A stretch of 64,000 bases of DNA from Apostichopus japonicus (lineage: Eukaryota > Echinodermata > Holothuroidea > Aspidochirotida > Stichopodidae): the NCBI RefSeq assembly GCF_037975245.1, contig NC_092565.1:24241999-24305998 (forward strand), given 5' to 3'. The translations under genes and the position numbers were made by a program. Of this stretch, positions 10,520 through 21,598 are shown one piece after another. Numbering within the stretch: the stretch's first letter is position 1; the number at the start of each line of letters is the position of its first letter. The notes under the pieces are model-generated. The model searched no databases. It was not told the origin of the DNA and saw only the letters and a list, made by a program, of their open reading frames with translations.

Positions 10520-12942
10520 GTAATCCATCAAAGCTTACCAAAACTGTTTAAAGCTTATTATTGATACCCTAGCTTTATAGGGTATGTTTTATTGCTTTTA
10601 TGATAAGATGTATGACATTACTTTGTTAAGTGACATTTGTTAGGGGACTGTTGTGTGCTGTTACTCTTTAATCACCCTGCAATCAGTTTTACAAGTGATG
10701 ACTTGGTCATATACAGTGAATTCAACATGGACTTACAATTACACTGTTAGTAAATATGCTAGAATCCAGACAGCCATCTTAACACCACCCACTTCCCCCA
10801 CCCCGTTCTCCCCACCTCATCTTCCACACCCACATATCCCCCACCTCATCTCCCCCACATCCCCCTCCTCCCTCATCTTCATGATCTTTTTAAAGACATA
10901 TCATACTCAGTCAAGCAATTAAAGTTTAAGATGTAAATCAAAAGGTGAAAGCCTAGAAAATTTGAAAGAAATGTTGATGTTGGGAATTCATGAATGAAAT
11001 CTTCCAAATAAGGGAGACTAGAAGATCCATGTGAGTTGTCTAGTAGATGACTCCCCCTCACAGAAAATGAAGAACATTAAACAAAATGATGAATCAGTAT
11101 ACAGACTTGAGGAGGGGGATGGGGAGTGAGTGGGGTTTGGGGCAGGTGGGGAAGGGAGGATTGGGAAGGAGATTGATAGGAACACTAGCAATTGTGTGAT
11201 CATGTACCTAATGCTTGTTGAGAGCTTGTATCCTGTATCGCCAAACTAAATTTGTAATTTTTTTTACTTTGCCAAAAATCTAGTTGTTCCCTACAGAGTT
11301 TTATAAGTTGAAATGTAATGCCCCTTGAAACCATAGGCCATACTGTTTATTTAGTCCACCAAGCACTCACACCAGAAGTTACAAAGTCGGGTAAAAAAAT
11401 TAAAAGGTTTGCCAATGAAAAGTCAAGCATTAGACAACATTGTGTGGGGACACACAATTTTCTGTATTGGGTTAACTCCTTAACTCACAAATCAGCGAGT
11501 GCAAAGCTATGAAGTGGCTGTGAACCACCACAACCGAAATTCAGCTAACAACAAAATGTTGAGAGGTTTGCAGATTGCGGTTTGGAATTTGATTCCGTTC
11601 ATGTGTCATATTCTGCACAATGGTCATTTCTTTCAAGTTGACAATTATTGCTACTAGCATAACAAGAACATTTTCAGTGTTTCCTAGAAAGGTGGAGTTT
11701 GACAAAGCTGACTTGAGGTGACTTTGTCCCTGGCAAATTTCATGGGATTGTGTTAACATTAACAAAGTGTCTAATCAAATCAAGGGGACAGGCTATTGAG
11801 GTCTTCTTTGGTGTTGTTCTATGTTACCAACTGGGATATGTAATCAAAATGTTCTCTAGCAAAGAAATGGTGCAATATTTTCATTTAACTATGTTGTAAA
11901 GTAATAAATGTCAAGAATGTTTTTGACAAAATTAGTTCAGCAGTCTTCTGCTGTCAATTTGAACTGTTGGATAAAGCATTGTTCACTTCTGGGTATTTTG
12001 TTTTTATACCCCATAAAATAGCTTTATAAACTGCTGTTAAGTGGAACCCTCATCTTTAAGTGTTGTATCCCATTGACATCACAACAGATGGTAATTATAA
12101 CAAATACCACATGGATACATTTAAAATGGAAAGGACGTCTCAAAGCAACTGCTTATTTTCATTAGATGTGAGCTTATTCCCCTCCCCTGCCACTATCGAA
12201 CAAAAACGTTATCTTTCTTTGCAGGGCTCGGAACATAAACTGTTCTCATGTGAAGCCCAAAACAGCATCCAAGAGTTATAGCATTGCTAACCAAACAATC
12301 TAAATCAATATTTGCAGCATCAGTCCTACCCTTATGTTAACTATTCTTGGCACTGCTTAACTATGTTTTGGTGCAAAAAACTCCAAAATCCACCCCCCAA
12401 AATTTAATTTTTGGGAAGCATATACATCATCACATCATCATTAGGTCTAACACAGTTTTTGTAGCAAATGTACCTAGCCTAGACTGAACTTAATAAACAT
12501 ATAACAATCTGGGTAGTGTTGTTATATGAAATGAAGTGGTAAGGCAGCTTTTTCAAATTGATTTTAATGCGGGAACTCAGCGATGCCCGTAAGCTCACAC
12601 CACAAAACATAGCACCCATCTCATGGCAGTCTTATTTAAAGTGAGTGAGCTGGCCATGCTGGGTGGACCACGGTACAAGTCTTCCACTCCCAGCAGTTTT
12701 TCTTCCTACGAAACAATAATTCATTGATTCAAAGTGACTACAATAATACAACTAAGGGTGTCCTAACTTTGAAGCAATTTTGTTTGGAACAGCCTTAAAA
12801 TGAAGGCTAATTTAACCTGAATTAAAAGGAAAAACCAAATTTACTAACAGGAAGTGGGGGGAAGGGGGGAATTTCACGTTTTGTTTCTCTTTCTGTTTTC
12901 CGCTATTGTACACCATAATAATACCAGCTGACCTGTTTTAAG
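10520..12942 (+). other. 5' part of the 43.5-kb CCDC186 intron
   Basis: Mostly AT-rich non-coding sequence. A C-rich run (10786-10876) and a G-rich run (11103-11175) are the only compositional features. Short open frames here have no recognisable domains. I see no gene or RNA that I can support. Confidence 0.6.
11103..11175 (+). other. G-rich run, potential G-quadruplex
   Basis: More than four G-runs of 3-5 bases within about 70 bp on the plus strand (ggggg, gggg, gggg, gggg, gggg, ggg), separated by short linkers. It is intronic and transcribed as G-rich RNA in the sense direction. Formation of a quadruplex is inferred from base pattern only. Confidence 0.5.
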
Positions 12943-13633
12943 TTTCGATGAGAATAGAAACCTATGCTGTCATGATGGCGTGTGTGTGTGTGGGTGCTTC
13001 TGTGTGTTGTGACGCCTAGCTTATAATCACGATATATCAAGAAGGGTAACTGTGATGAGCCTCATAGTTGGCATACGGATGTCCCATAGTGAGTAGAAGT
13101 ACTCAGAAAAATTGGTGAATCTCATAGTTATCATGTGGATGTCCCATATTAAGTAGAAAACCCCTATTGTTTTAGTGGAGGTCAATCACCAGAGGTCAAA
13201 TGCTGAATACCTTGTAAACACGATTTCTCATGATAGGAAGTATGAATATTTTTATAATTTATTTTTATGAGTATTTTTATACTTGGCATTTGTATGCATC
13301 ATATTGAGTAGAAGGACCATATTGTTTTTGGTGGAGGTCAAAGGTCATCTGTCATCACCAGAGCGCAAACACAGAAAACCTTATAAAACACTATCTCAAG
13401 ATATGTAGCATTGATAGTTTTCATACTAGGCATGTGGAATGTGCCATATTGAGAAGAAGAACCCTATTGCTTTCAGTGGAGGTCAAAGGCCATCTGAGGT
13501 CACCAGACTTAAAACACTAAAAACCTTGTAAACAGGATATCTCAAGATAGGAGGCATGGATACTTTTATAAGTATCATGTGGATGTGTTTCATTGAAGAA
13601 GAGAACTCTGTTGTTTTAGGGGAGGTCAAAGGT

Positions 13634-14827
13634 TTAGTTTAGTAGAAAAAAAGGATCAGGAGGGACACTTAAGTCCCCATCAAGGACCCTATAGAGAGAG
13701 AAAAAAAAACTGAAGACACAAACACTCAGACCCGATTACAATGCTTAAAGTGCTTGTCCAAAGCATTCTTAAACCCATTGACACTACTTGCAAGTACAAC
13801 TTTCTCAGGCAAACCATTCCACTCATTCACAACCCTATTAGAAAAAAAGTTATGCCGAATATTAATCCTACTATGTGACTTTTGGAGTTTAAGACAATGA
13901 CCTCTGGTACAACTACTGTTAGCAAACATGAAAAAGTCGGTAAAGGATAAATTGTCGAAACCATACACAATCTTGAAAACCTGGATCAAGTCCCCACGTA
14001 ACCTCCTAAGCTCCAATGTGGTGAGATTCAACAGTTGTAACCGCCTATAATAAGGAACACTCTTTAAGGAACTAATCATCCTAGTAGCCCTCCTCTGGAC
14101 CCTTTCAAGTACTTCCTTATCCTTAGCAAAATATGGGTTCCAAGCCTGCACAGCATACTCCAGATGAAGCCTAACCAACTGCTTATAAAGCCTAACTACG
14201 ATGTCCTCTTTCAGAAAACTGAAGTTCCTCTTGATCATACCTAAAACCCTATTACCTCTTTTAGCAGCTTCAAGACAATGTTTAGAAGGTTGCAGAGATG
14301 AGTCAATGTAGATACCTAGGTCTCTTTCAACAGAGACCTCCTGTAACTCCACACCATTAAGATTGTATGTAAACTTTTGGTTACTACTACCAATGTGCAT
14401 TACCTTGCATTTGTCAATATTAAAAAGCATTTGCCACCCCTTAGACCAGGAAAAAACCTTATCCAAATCCGTTTGAAACTTCTCAGAATCGCTTTTGGAA
14501 GAGACCTCAGAATACAATTTGGTGTCATCAGCAAACTTCTTAGCTGTACACAAAATATCTCCGTCGATGTCATTTATATAGGCAACAAACAACAAGGGAC
14601 CCAATACAGACCCTTGTGGAACCCCACTAGTAACGACCTGCCAAGAAGAAGCACAGCCTTTAATTACCACCCTCTGTTTCCTATTACCAAGCCAATTCTC
14701 GATCCAAGACAGTAAATTCCCATTGACACCCATACTCTTCAGCCTAAGTAAAAGACGCTGGTGGGGAACTTTATCAAAGGCCTTCTGGAAATCCAGGAAC
14801 ACAACATCTACAGACTTCTGCCTATTT
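13634..14827 (-). mobile_element. 5'-truncated jockey/CR1-like LINE inserted in AGGTCA repeat
   Basis: The host repeat reads ...gaggtcaaaggt on the left and atctgaggtcacc on the right. Other family copies carry aggtcaaaggtcatctgagg without interruption, so both insertion points are visible to within about one base. The minus-strand 3' end finishes in actaaactaaa-type sequence next to an A/T-rich tract. The 5' end is truncated inside the reverse transcriptase domain. Target duplication is minimal or absent. Confidence 0.88.
13726..14827 (-). pseudogene. Reverse transcriptase C-terminal half of a jockey/CR1-like LINE
   Basis: An uninterrupted minus-strand frame of about 367 codons from the truncation point to the stop at 13726. 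Visible blocks are SVDVVFLDFQKAFDKVPHQ (catalytic motif with the first Asp), TSGVPQGSVLGPLLF (motif B), KFADDTKLY (the catalytic AD-D pair), then QMLFNIDKCKVMHIG and the thumb region with LEYAVQAWNPY and RVQRRATRMI. The C-terminus NFFSNRVVNEWNGLPEKV is typical of jockey-superfamily elements. The upstream part of RT and any endonuclease are missing because the copy is 5'-truncated, so it cannot be an autonomous gene although this stretch has no internal stop. The first methionine of the open frame is internal and not a real start. Confidence 0.92.
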
Positions 14828-15415
14828 ATCTGAGGTCACCACATTTCAAATTTTGAAAACCTTGTAAACACGATATCTCAAGTTGGGAAGCTTGGATACT
14901 TTGCACGTGAATGCATCATATTGAATAGAAGAAGTCAATTGCTTTTGGTGGAGGTCAAAGCTCATCTGAGGTCAGCAGCGGTGAAACTGAAAACCATTTG
15001 GACATGATATCTCATGGTAGAAATCATGGATACATCTCATACATGGTATATGGATTTGCCGTACTGAGTACAAGAATCCTGTTGTTGGTGTAGGTCAAAG
15101 GTGGTTTGAGGTCACCAGAGATCAACTCTAAAATCCTTTAAACATGATATCTCAAGTTAGGAATCATGAATACTTTTCATAATTGATGTGGATGCATTAC
15201 ATTGAGTACAAGACCCCTATTGTTTTTGCTGAGGTGTGTATTGCCACACACAGTAGACTAACATACATGTGTTTATCATGCCATAGTGTAATTGTACATC
15301 AAAACAGTAGTTTAGTACATTAATATTACAAGAGCTATTACTGGTGAACAAGCAGAAGTCTAGTGTAATGAAGTCATTGAAACCTCAATGCATTTTTGCA
15401 TTCTGGTTAAACTTG

Positions 15416-17507
15416 AGAATGATACAAAAAGGATTTACAAGATGAAATTAATGGAACAAAAGTAAATACTTAAATGTAAATTTGTCCCCCTTTAGCTGTT
15501 GTTGCATTTGTGTCCGTTTGCTGGCATTTCCCTGTAGATATCTACCAGTGGATGTATTTGCAAACCATGTCGACCTCCAAAGAAAGTACATTGGTGGTTG
15601 GTCATGTGATAGTTATCAGGTCATTATCAAACAGGTATTCATTCCTTGGGTTGTTATACTTCCTTGCGAAAGCTCTCGATCTGAGACGTTACTGATTTTC
15701 TTGTCTAAATCACCCTGTATAAAGATGACTCTCTTCTGCATGGGCAGTCAACTAAGGTTGACTTGGCACACATATATATTGGTGTCACAAGGTTTGGTTT
15801 GGTCAAGCATTCATTTCCTGCTAAAATTATATTATCTTTATTAGAATTATTATGAAAAATTTTGGACTTCCTTGTTTTGTGTGATGTTAAAATTTTTGAG
15901 ATATCTGTAGTGGAAAGGGGAAAAATTTAATGTTTTAGTGGGTTAATGCTTTCAGAATTATGAAACTTTTCCTGAAAAGTATGAAAATCTTTGTGATTAG
16001 TAATAAAGAGATACCCCCAACCCCTTCCCCCCCCACTAACCCACCGTCAAGTTTTTATTGTTATTTCTAACATTGACAAAACAAAACAAAAGGAAAGGAT
16101 ACCAAGAAAACACAATAAGACGATAGCTAATAAAAAGTTCATGTTTACACATAAATTGTATAAATATATAACTATCTATTGCTTAAATAGTTTCCATTAG
16201 CTGATAATCTTTCTTTGTACAATATATAAAATGTTCAATTATGCATTATTCAGTTGTTCGTCACATTAGCCATTCTTAGGTTGTTCGTGAAGTGGAAACC
16301 GAGCCAGGCTTGCAAATGCTTTCATCCCTCTATGGCTATTATAATGAATCAAGGCAACGGTCAGCGGAGGACTGTCAGGCAGTGTACTGACCGTTGACCT
16401 CAATCTGCCCGTAAATGGTCCATGAAGCATTCTTTCATATTGATCTGAGCATTGTGAAGATTGGCAAATTGATATATCTATTTAAAAGTTGATGGTAGGA
16501 TGGCAATTACTACCGAGGCATCCCCAGATATCTGGGAATTTTTAATAATAAGATCATGTTACAGAGGTCAGGACTCAGCGTACAGTGAAAAATAGTCCAA
16601 TTGGTTTCTTAATAGATTTATCTGCATTGTGGTGTTATTGTCCGTTGAAGATGGGACAAATGTAGATAGAGAAAAATATTAACATTAATGCAGGGGAAAA
16701 AGTAGATAAATTGAACAGTATCAAAAGAAGTGGTTTTATTATTTTTTTCATCATGGTGTAGCATCTGGTCATTAGCATTGACCACAAATTTGTATGCTAA
16801 AATTAAAAGAAGAAGAAGAAAAAAAGGAAGGTATTTACTGCCATCCTTAAAGCATTTTTTTACACTGAGTCTAGGTTATCCAATCAATTAATCCTAAAAT
16901 GGCTGACATTTAATTTGCAGGAGTCTACTTATAAGAAATTCATTTTTGGTTCTGGATTGGAAAAGTTGTTAAATGGACTTACTATTGTATATTATTTTGA
17001 ATTTAAATTTTGCTGTCTAAGACATTTCATGGTCTGTAAGATTTGAATAGATTGATTATTTTACAGGAAAAACATAGATTTATGCTTTGACAGTTGGCTA
17101 ACTTTGCATCCCTGACTTAATCAACCTTGCATCTGGGACATATGATACTGTATTCAAAACAATGCTGTCAGGACTTGTCAGAATAACTAAAGCTATTTTA
17201 CCCGTTTTAAACTTTGTAGGGCAGCTTTTAGCTACTCAGATCTGAGACGTTCACCTGCATGTTTAATCCATTTCTGATTTTGTTTTTTTGTGTCTTTCCG
17301 CTCACAGAGACCTCTATTGCATGATAATTTTAAGTTGTATTCACTCACTGTATCCGGGAGAAATCTTTATATATTAAAGTTCAACATTTTGTGCCAAATA
17401 ATTGTCAGTTTCTCATCATAGTCGACGTTGTTAGTGGCATCGTTGAACGGTTTGATAGCTGGCAATGTGTTCAGAAATGGTCACAGTATAGGGGCATACA
17501 ATCTCTG
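15416..17507. other. Intronic AT-rich sequence, no gene seen
   Basis: About 2.1 kb of AT-rich DNA with homopolymer runs. A 120-codon open frame at 15482-15844 contains several hydrophobic residues but no recognisable domain, and it overlaps another frame. I do not support a gene here. Confidence 0.55.
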
Positions 17508-17848
17508 TTTGGTTCCTTGCAGGAAGCAATGGAACCTATGCAGTCATGTTGAATAGATGTGTGTGTCTGTGTGTGAGACTTGCTTGAGACTGCAATAACT
17601 CAGCAACAGTGTGATGGATATTTGTCATATTTGTAGATGTATTTTAGTGAGGTGTGAGGTGTGCCCTGTTGATGTTGGTACTAACCTTATGAATATCAAT
17701 GTGGTAGTGGGATCAAATGTAAAGCTCTTTACATTGCAATAACTCTGCAACCTTAAGTTGGATTTTGGCCAAACGTAGTTGGTTAAGACTCACATCACTT
17801 TCATATTCCACTAAGCAAGGAACCATAGTGCCTGTTGGGCTCTCGTTT
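17508..17848 (+). repeat. AGGTCA-family relative, copy B (compact, GGTTCCTTGC ends)
   Basis: A short element bounded by the 10-bp inverted repeat ggttccttgc (17511-17520) and gcaaggaacc (17815-17824). Inside the left end it has atggaacctatgcagtcatg, a tg-rich run and gacttgcttgagactgcaat, matching the start of the long copy at 57261. The right end continues tagtgcctgttgggctctcg, matching 59141-59160. It lacks the long internal AGGTCA units and could be a deletion derivative. Confidence 0.72.
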
Positions 17849-19847
17849 TTGCCACGTTCAGCTGTTTAAATGGACAAATTGAGGTATGGGGGATAAAGAG
17901 GATAGTTGATATTAGAACCATGTCTAAAACTTTTGCTTTAATTTTGGACATCACTGTCCATGTCTTTGGGAGCTTTGAATAAAATATATAAATAGATAGG
18001 AATTTGCAATCTGGCTTCTTACATCAAAGAGAGTTTATTAGTTCATTCTAGTTTGGAAATAAGTTAAAACTGAACAATTTATAATAATTGTTGTCTGATT
18101 ATATAGATTTTAGTATAACATCAAATTTTGTCAACTTGTAGAACCTTTCTGTTCCAGTGACATAAATAAGGTCCTAGAAAGTAATCAAAGAAACTCCTAG
18201 ACATGCCACTTGCTGTTATTTAGTAGAGCGCCCTCAGTAGGTTGTCAAATAGTGCGCAATCTTTCGCTATTGTGATTTCAGCCAATTTAAAACGGTGGCT
18301 GGTTCGCAACGTAGATTCTGCACGACAGCCGAGAAGCGAATAACACTTGCGGGTAAAAGAATATAACTGCCAGTTGAACTGCTCGGGGAGGAAAGGTGAA
18401 AGCGCTTTTGAGTTTCACTTTCTGAATTTTGAGTTCACTGTTACTTTCTGGCATTGAGACTTGACCGCCATCATATTCAGATCAAATTATTACAGATATT
18501 CATTACTTGAGAAACTACTTGTATGGTTGTCATGCCATTGTCTTGTTGCTTTTTTTTATTTTGTTTTCTTGTTTTTGGTATGGACCATGATATCTGTTTC
18601 CAACTTTGCCCTTATGTAAGTGCAAGCAATTTTTTGTTTGTTTAATAGTTCCATCGTGATCAATCTTGATTGGATGAAAAAAGATTACGGCTAATTCATT
18701 TCAGTCGTTAAAAAAAAAAAAAAGCGTGGTGTAAAGTTGATTGTAATAAGTAAAGGTCAGATTTCATTAGTAAAGTGATTCTACTCAGATGTTCCATCCT
18801 TTCATTTAAAGTACAGAGTGGGAGGATGAAAATCGGATGAAATTAAAAACATACTGGGATACTAATTTTCTTTTATGACTTCAGGTCATGTCATTTTGTA
18901 AACTTTTTGGCCTCTAATCAACTTTTTTTCTCTTTAGGCAAATTAAACTTGGGCATCTATCATTTTTTCATACGAAATTTGGATTTTTTTTTTTATTATG
19001 ATTGTTTATTTATATACTAAAGCATTTAAATTATATTCTCCCCAAGAAGTTTAAATGGGATAATGCTATACAGTAATATATGTTTGGGTAGTCTCAGGAC
19101 TTGATATTCCATCAAGTATTACAGGATAGTGGTCATTCTTAGTTTAAATGGGATAATGCTATACAGTAATATATGTTTGGGTAGTCTCAGGACTTGATAT
19201 TCCATCAAGTATTACAGGATAGTGGTCATTCTTATCTTTATCTTGCTGCACTTTTTGCAAACCAATGTTTGAACAATAAAAAGTTCATTCCTGGTTTTCC
19301 AAAGGACTACCAGGAGGAAAAAGAAACCCTTAAAAAATGTGCATTGCTGACTCAAGTGACATTCAAAGACATATAAAACATAAGCATGTGATTCATTTGG
19401 TACATTCTGTCCCATTACTCAGGAGAGGAACAGCACACAATTTGATATAAATATTTCTCACTTTTTCCATGAAAATTTGGACTGCCCTCACAATGTCCAG
19501 TACACAAGTCAGACATCCAAGTTCTCTACCCCCAATAAACTTAAAAAGTTGCAGAATTATGAAAGCAGCGAATATCATCAGGACACTTTGAAAGCATCAT
19601 CAGCATTATGCCCCCAGAAACAAATGATCTGTAATAGATCAAGTCAACACAATATTTTGATATATTTTCCTTGGAATCGTAATAATACCGCAGCAGTTGT
19701 ATTTGCCTTAGATGATGGGGCTCTGGATGGGGGAAGGGGACTGATTCACTAAAAAACGAATGCAAGAAATCATGATGCATTACATACAATCACATTATCA
19801 CATGAACCTGAATGCAATTAAAGTTTCCTGCACATACCTGTACATTG
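17849..19847. other. Intronic sequence with a 93-bp tandem duplication
   Basis: AT-rich intron. The only structure is a direct duplication: 19048-19140 is repeated at 19141-19233 (agtttaaatgggataatgct at the start, tggtcattctt at the end). Short open frames around it (60-91 codons) have no recognisable domain. Confidence 0.6.
19048..19233. repeat. 93-bp tandem duplication (2 copies)
   Basis: Two adjacent, essentially identical 93-bp copies, the second starting at 19141. Near identity suggests a recent event or an assembly duplication. Confidence 0.9.
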
Positions 19848-20236
19848 AGGGCGTTGTGGTCAATTGGTTAAGGCAGTGGACTTGTGATCTAAGGATTACA
19901 GGTTCGAGCCCTGGCCAGATCACTGCGTTGTGTCCTTGGGCAAGGCACTTTATCTCCATTGCCTCTCTTCACCCAGGTGTATAAATGGGGACCTGCAAGG
20001 TGACTATAGTTGCGTGGGCCGGTTTGCGGCTGCACCCTATGGGAAGTCCCCCAGGGTACACGTGGCTGTGGTGCACTGTGGTGCCCCAGGAGAGATTGTT
20101 TGAATTGTGCACACTTTGGTGTGTAGGTGTGACAAGTTACCAATGACCAGGGCTAAGTTACACATCCGGGACAGCAAGTTTGCTTATGAGGATGTTCATT
20201 AATCAAGAATCAAGAATCATATATCAAGAATCACAT
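19848..20236 (+). mobile_element. tRNA-derived SINE
   Basis: The 5' head resembles a tRNA with a split RNA polymerase III promoter: box A tggtcaattgg near 19858 and box B ggttcgagccc at 19901-19911. Then comes a conserved-looking central part (gtgtccttgggcaaggcact) shared by many marine-animal SINEs, and a tail region with repeated atcaagaatcaagaatc. The tRNA-like cloverleaf is degenerate, so this is a SINE and not a functional tRNA gene. The 3' part (from 20023) lies in the first copy of a 662-bp tandem duplication and is repeated at 20685-20898. Confidence 0.85.
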
Positions 20237-21346
20237 AATTGCATTTCTTCTTTCCTTCGATAAGAAGGTTACATGTAGGTCACACATTTGCCCTTAATCA
20301 CATAGGTATATTAATTTGACTAGGGATGCACCGGATATCCGGTCCGGCCGGACTATCCGGCCGGATAGTGAGCAATGTTCCGGTTCCGGCCAGATATTTT
20401 TCAATATCCGGCTGGATCTTTTTCAAAATTTGGCCAGATCTTTTTCAAAATCTGGCCTTCACCTTAAAAAGGTGTTGGTATTAACCTAAATCAATGTAAA
20501 CTATTTCCAAAAATTAATAAAGAATCTTTTTATTCAGTATAAAGTATGAGATTTGTGAAATGTAGCTTCCTGTTTTAAAAGAAACTTCATAGGTAGTATG
20601 CAGTATTTTTCCAGCAAACAAATTTACATACTGTATCAAGCTTGTCAACAATTATATTGTAGTTATTTTATTAAAGAATGTAGATTTGCGGCTGCACCCT
20701 ATGGGAAGTCCCCCAGGGTACACGTGGCTGTGGTGCACTGTGGTGCCCCAGGAGAGATTGTTTGAATTGTGCACACTTTGGTGTGTAGGTGTGACAAGTT
20801 ACCAATGACCAGGGCTAAGTTACACATCCGGGACAGCAAGTTTGCTTATGAGGATGTTCATTAATCAAGAATCAAGAATCATATATCAAGAATCACATAA
20901 TTGCATTTCTTCTTTCCTTCGATAAGAAGGTTACATGTAGGTCACACATTTGCCCTTAATCACATAGGTATATTAATTTGACTAGGGATGCACCGGATAT
21001 CCGGTCCGGCCGGACTATCCGGCCGGATAGTGAGCAATGTTCCGGTTCCGGCCAGATATTTTTCAATATCCGGCTGGATCTTTTTCAAAATTTGGCCAGA
21101 TCTTTTTCAAAATCTGGCCTTCACCTTAAAAAGGTGTTGGTATTAACCTAAATCAATGTAAACTATTTCCAAAAATTAATAAAGAATCTTTTTATTCAGT
21201 ATAAAGTATGAGATTTGTGAAATGTAGCTTCCTGTTTTAAAAGAAACTTCATAGGTAGTATGCAGTATTTTTCCAGCAAACAAATTTACATACTGTATCA
21301 AGCTTGTCAACAATTATATTGTAGTTATTTTATTAAAGAATGTAGA
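20023..21346. repeat. 662-bp perfect-looking tandem duplication
   Basis: Copy 1 is 20023-20684 and copy 2 is 20685-21346. Each contains the SINE 3' part, the intervening sequence, the 8-bp target site of the hAT MITE and its left half. I see no difference between the copies by eye. It splits neither end of the MITE pair: the outer termini still match, but a second left terminus sits at 20983. Confidence 0.92.
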
Positions 21347-21590
21347 TTACACCACTTCAAGTCATATTTAATCTCATAAATGGCGTCTTAATTTCACCTT
21401 CTTTATAATATGCATATATACATCACCTAAGATTTGCTCCTTGTTTCATAGTTCTACTTCTTATTAATGATTTTCTTTTGTGTAATGAAAAAATCCGGTT
21501 CCGGCTGGATTTATCCGGCCGGATTTCATGTACTATCCGGCAAAATCCGTTTCCGGCCAGATCCAAAAATTTGGATCCGGTGCATCCCTA
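20321..21590. mobile_element. Non-autonomous hAT-type MITE (enlarged by duplication)
   Basis: Terminal inverted repeats tagggatgcaccggat at 20321 and its complement ending tgcatcccta at 21590, flanked by a perfect 8-bp direct repeat aatttgac (20313-20320 and 21591-21598). An 8-bp duplication plus TAGGGATG-type termini is typical of hAT transposons. Subterminal regions are packed with ccggccgga/atccgg motifs. There is no transposase frame, so it must be mobilised in trans. The original insertion was probably about 608 bp (20983-21590); the tandem duplication added 662 bp. Confidence 0.9.
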
Positions 21591-21598
21591 AATTTGAC

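Larger units (their letters stand above)
12943..15415 (+). repeat. AGGTCA-rich dispersed repeat, copy A (interrupted by a LINE)
   Basis: Begins tttcgatgagaatagaaacc, then tatgctgtcatgatggcg, a (TG)n run and gacgcctagctt. Imperfect units of roughly 150 bp follow, each with aaaaccttgtaaacacgata, a cat(a)ttgagtagaag block and aggtcaaaggtcatctgagg with ggtcaccag. An exact AGGTCA-A-AGGTCA direct repeat is at 13335-13347. A LINE splits the repeat between 13633 and 14828. The last about 420 bp (from about 14990) match the copy at 51340-51755, including a unique-looking tail (tgccatagtgtaattgtaca). Confidence 0.85.

Noticed and set aside
15482-15844. 120-codon Cys/Leu-rich frame as a possible small secreted protein
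   Set aside because: No convincing signal peptide at the start, an overlapping frame of similar quality, and location within a long intron without splice context.
19848-19925. Functional tRNA gene
   Set aside because: Box A and box B are present, but the rest does not form a good cloverleaf that I can see and the sequence continues into a SINE body and tail.
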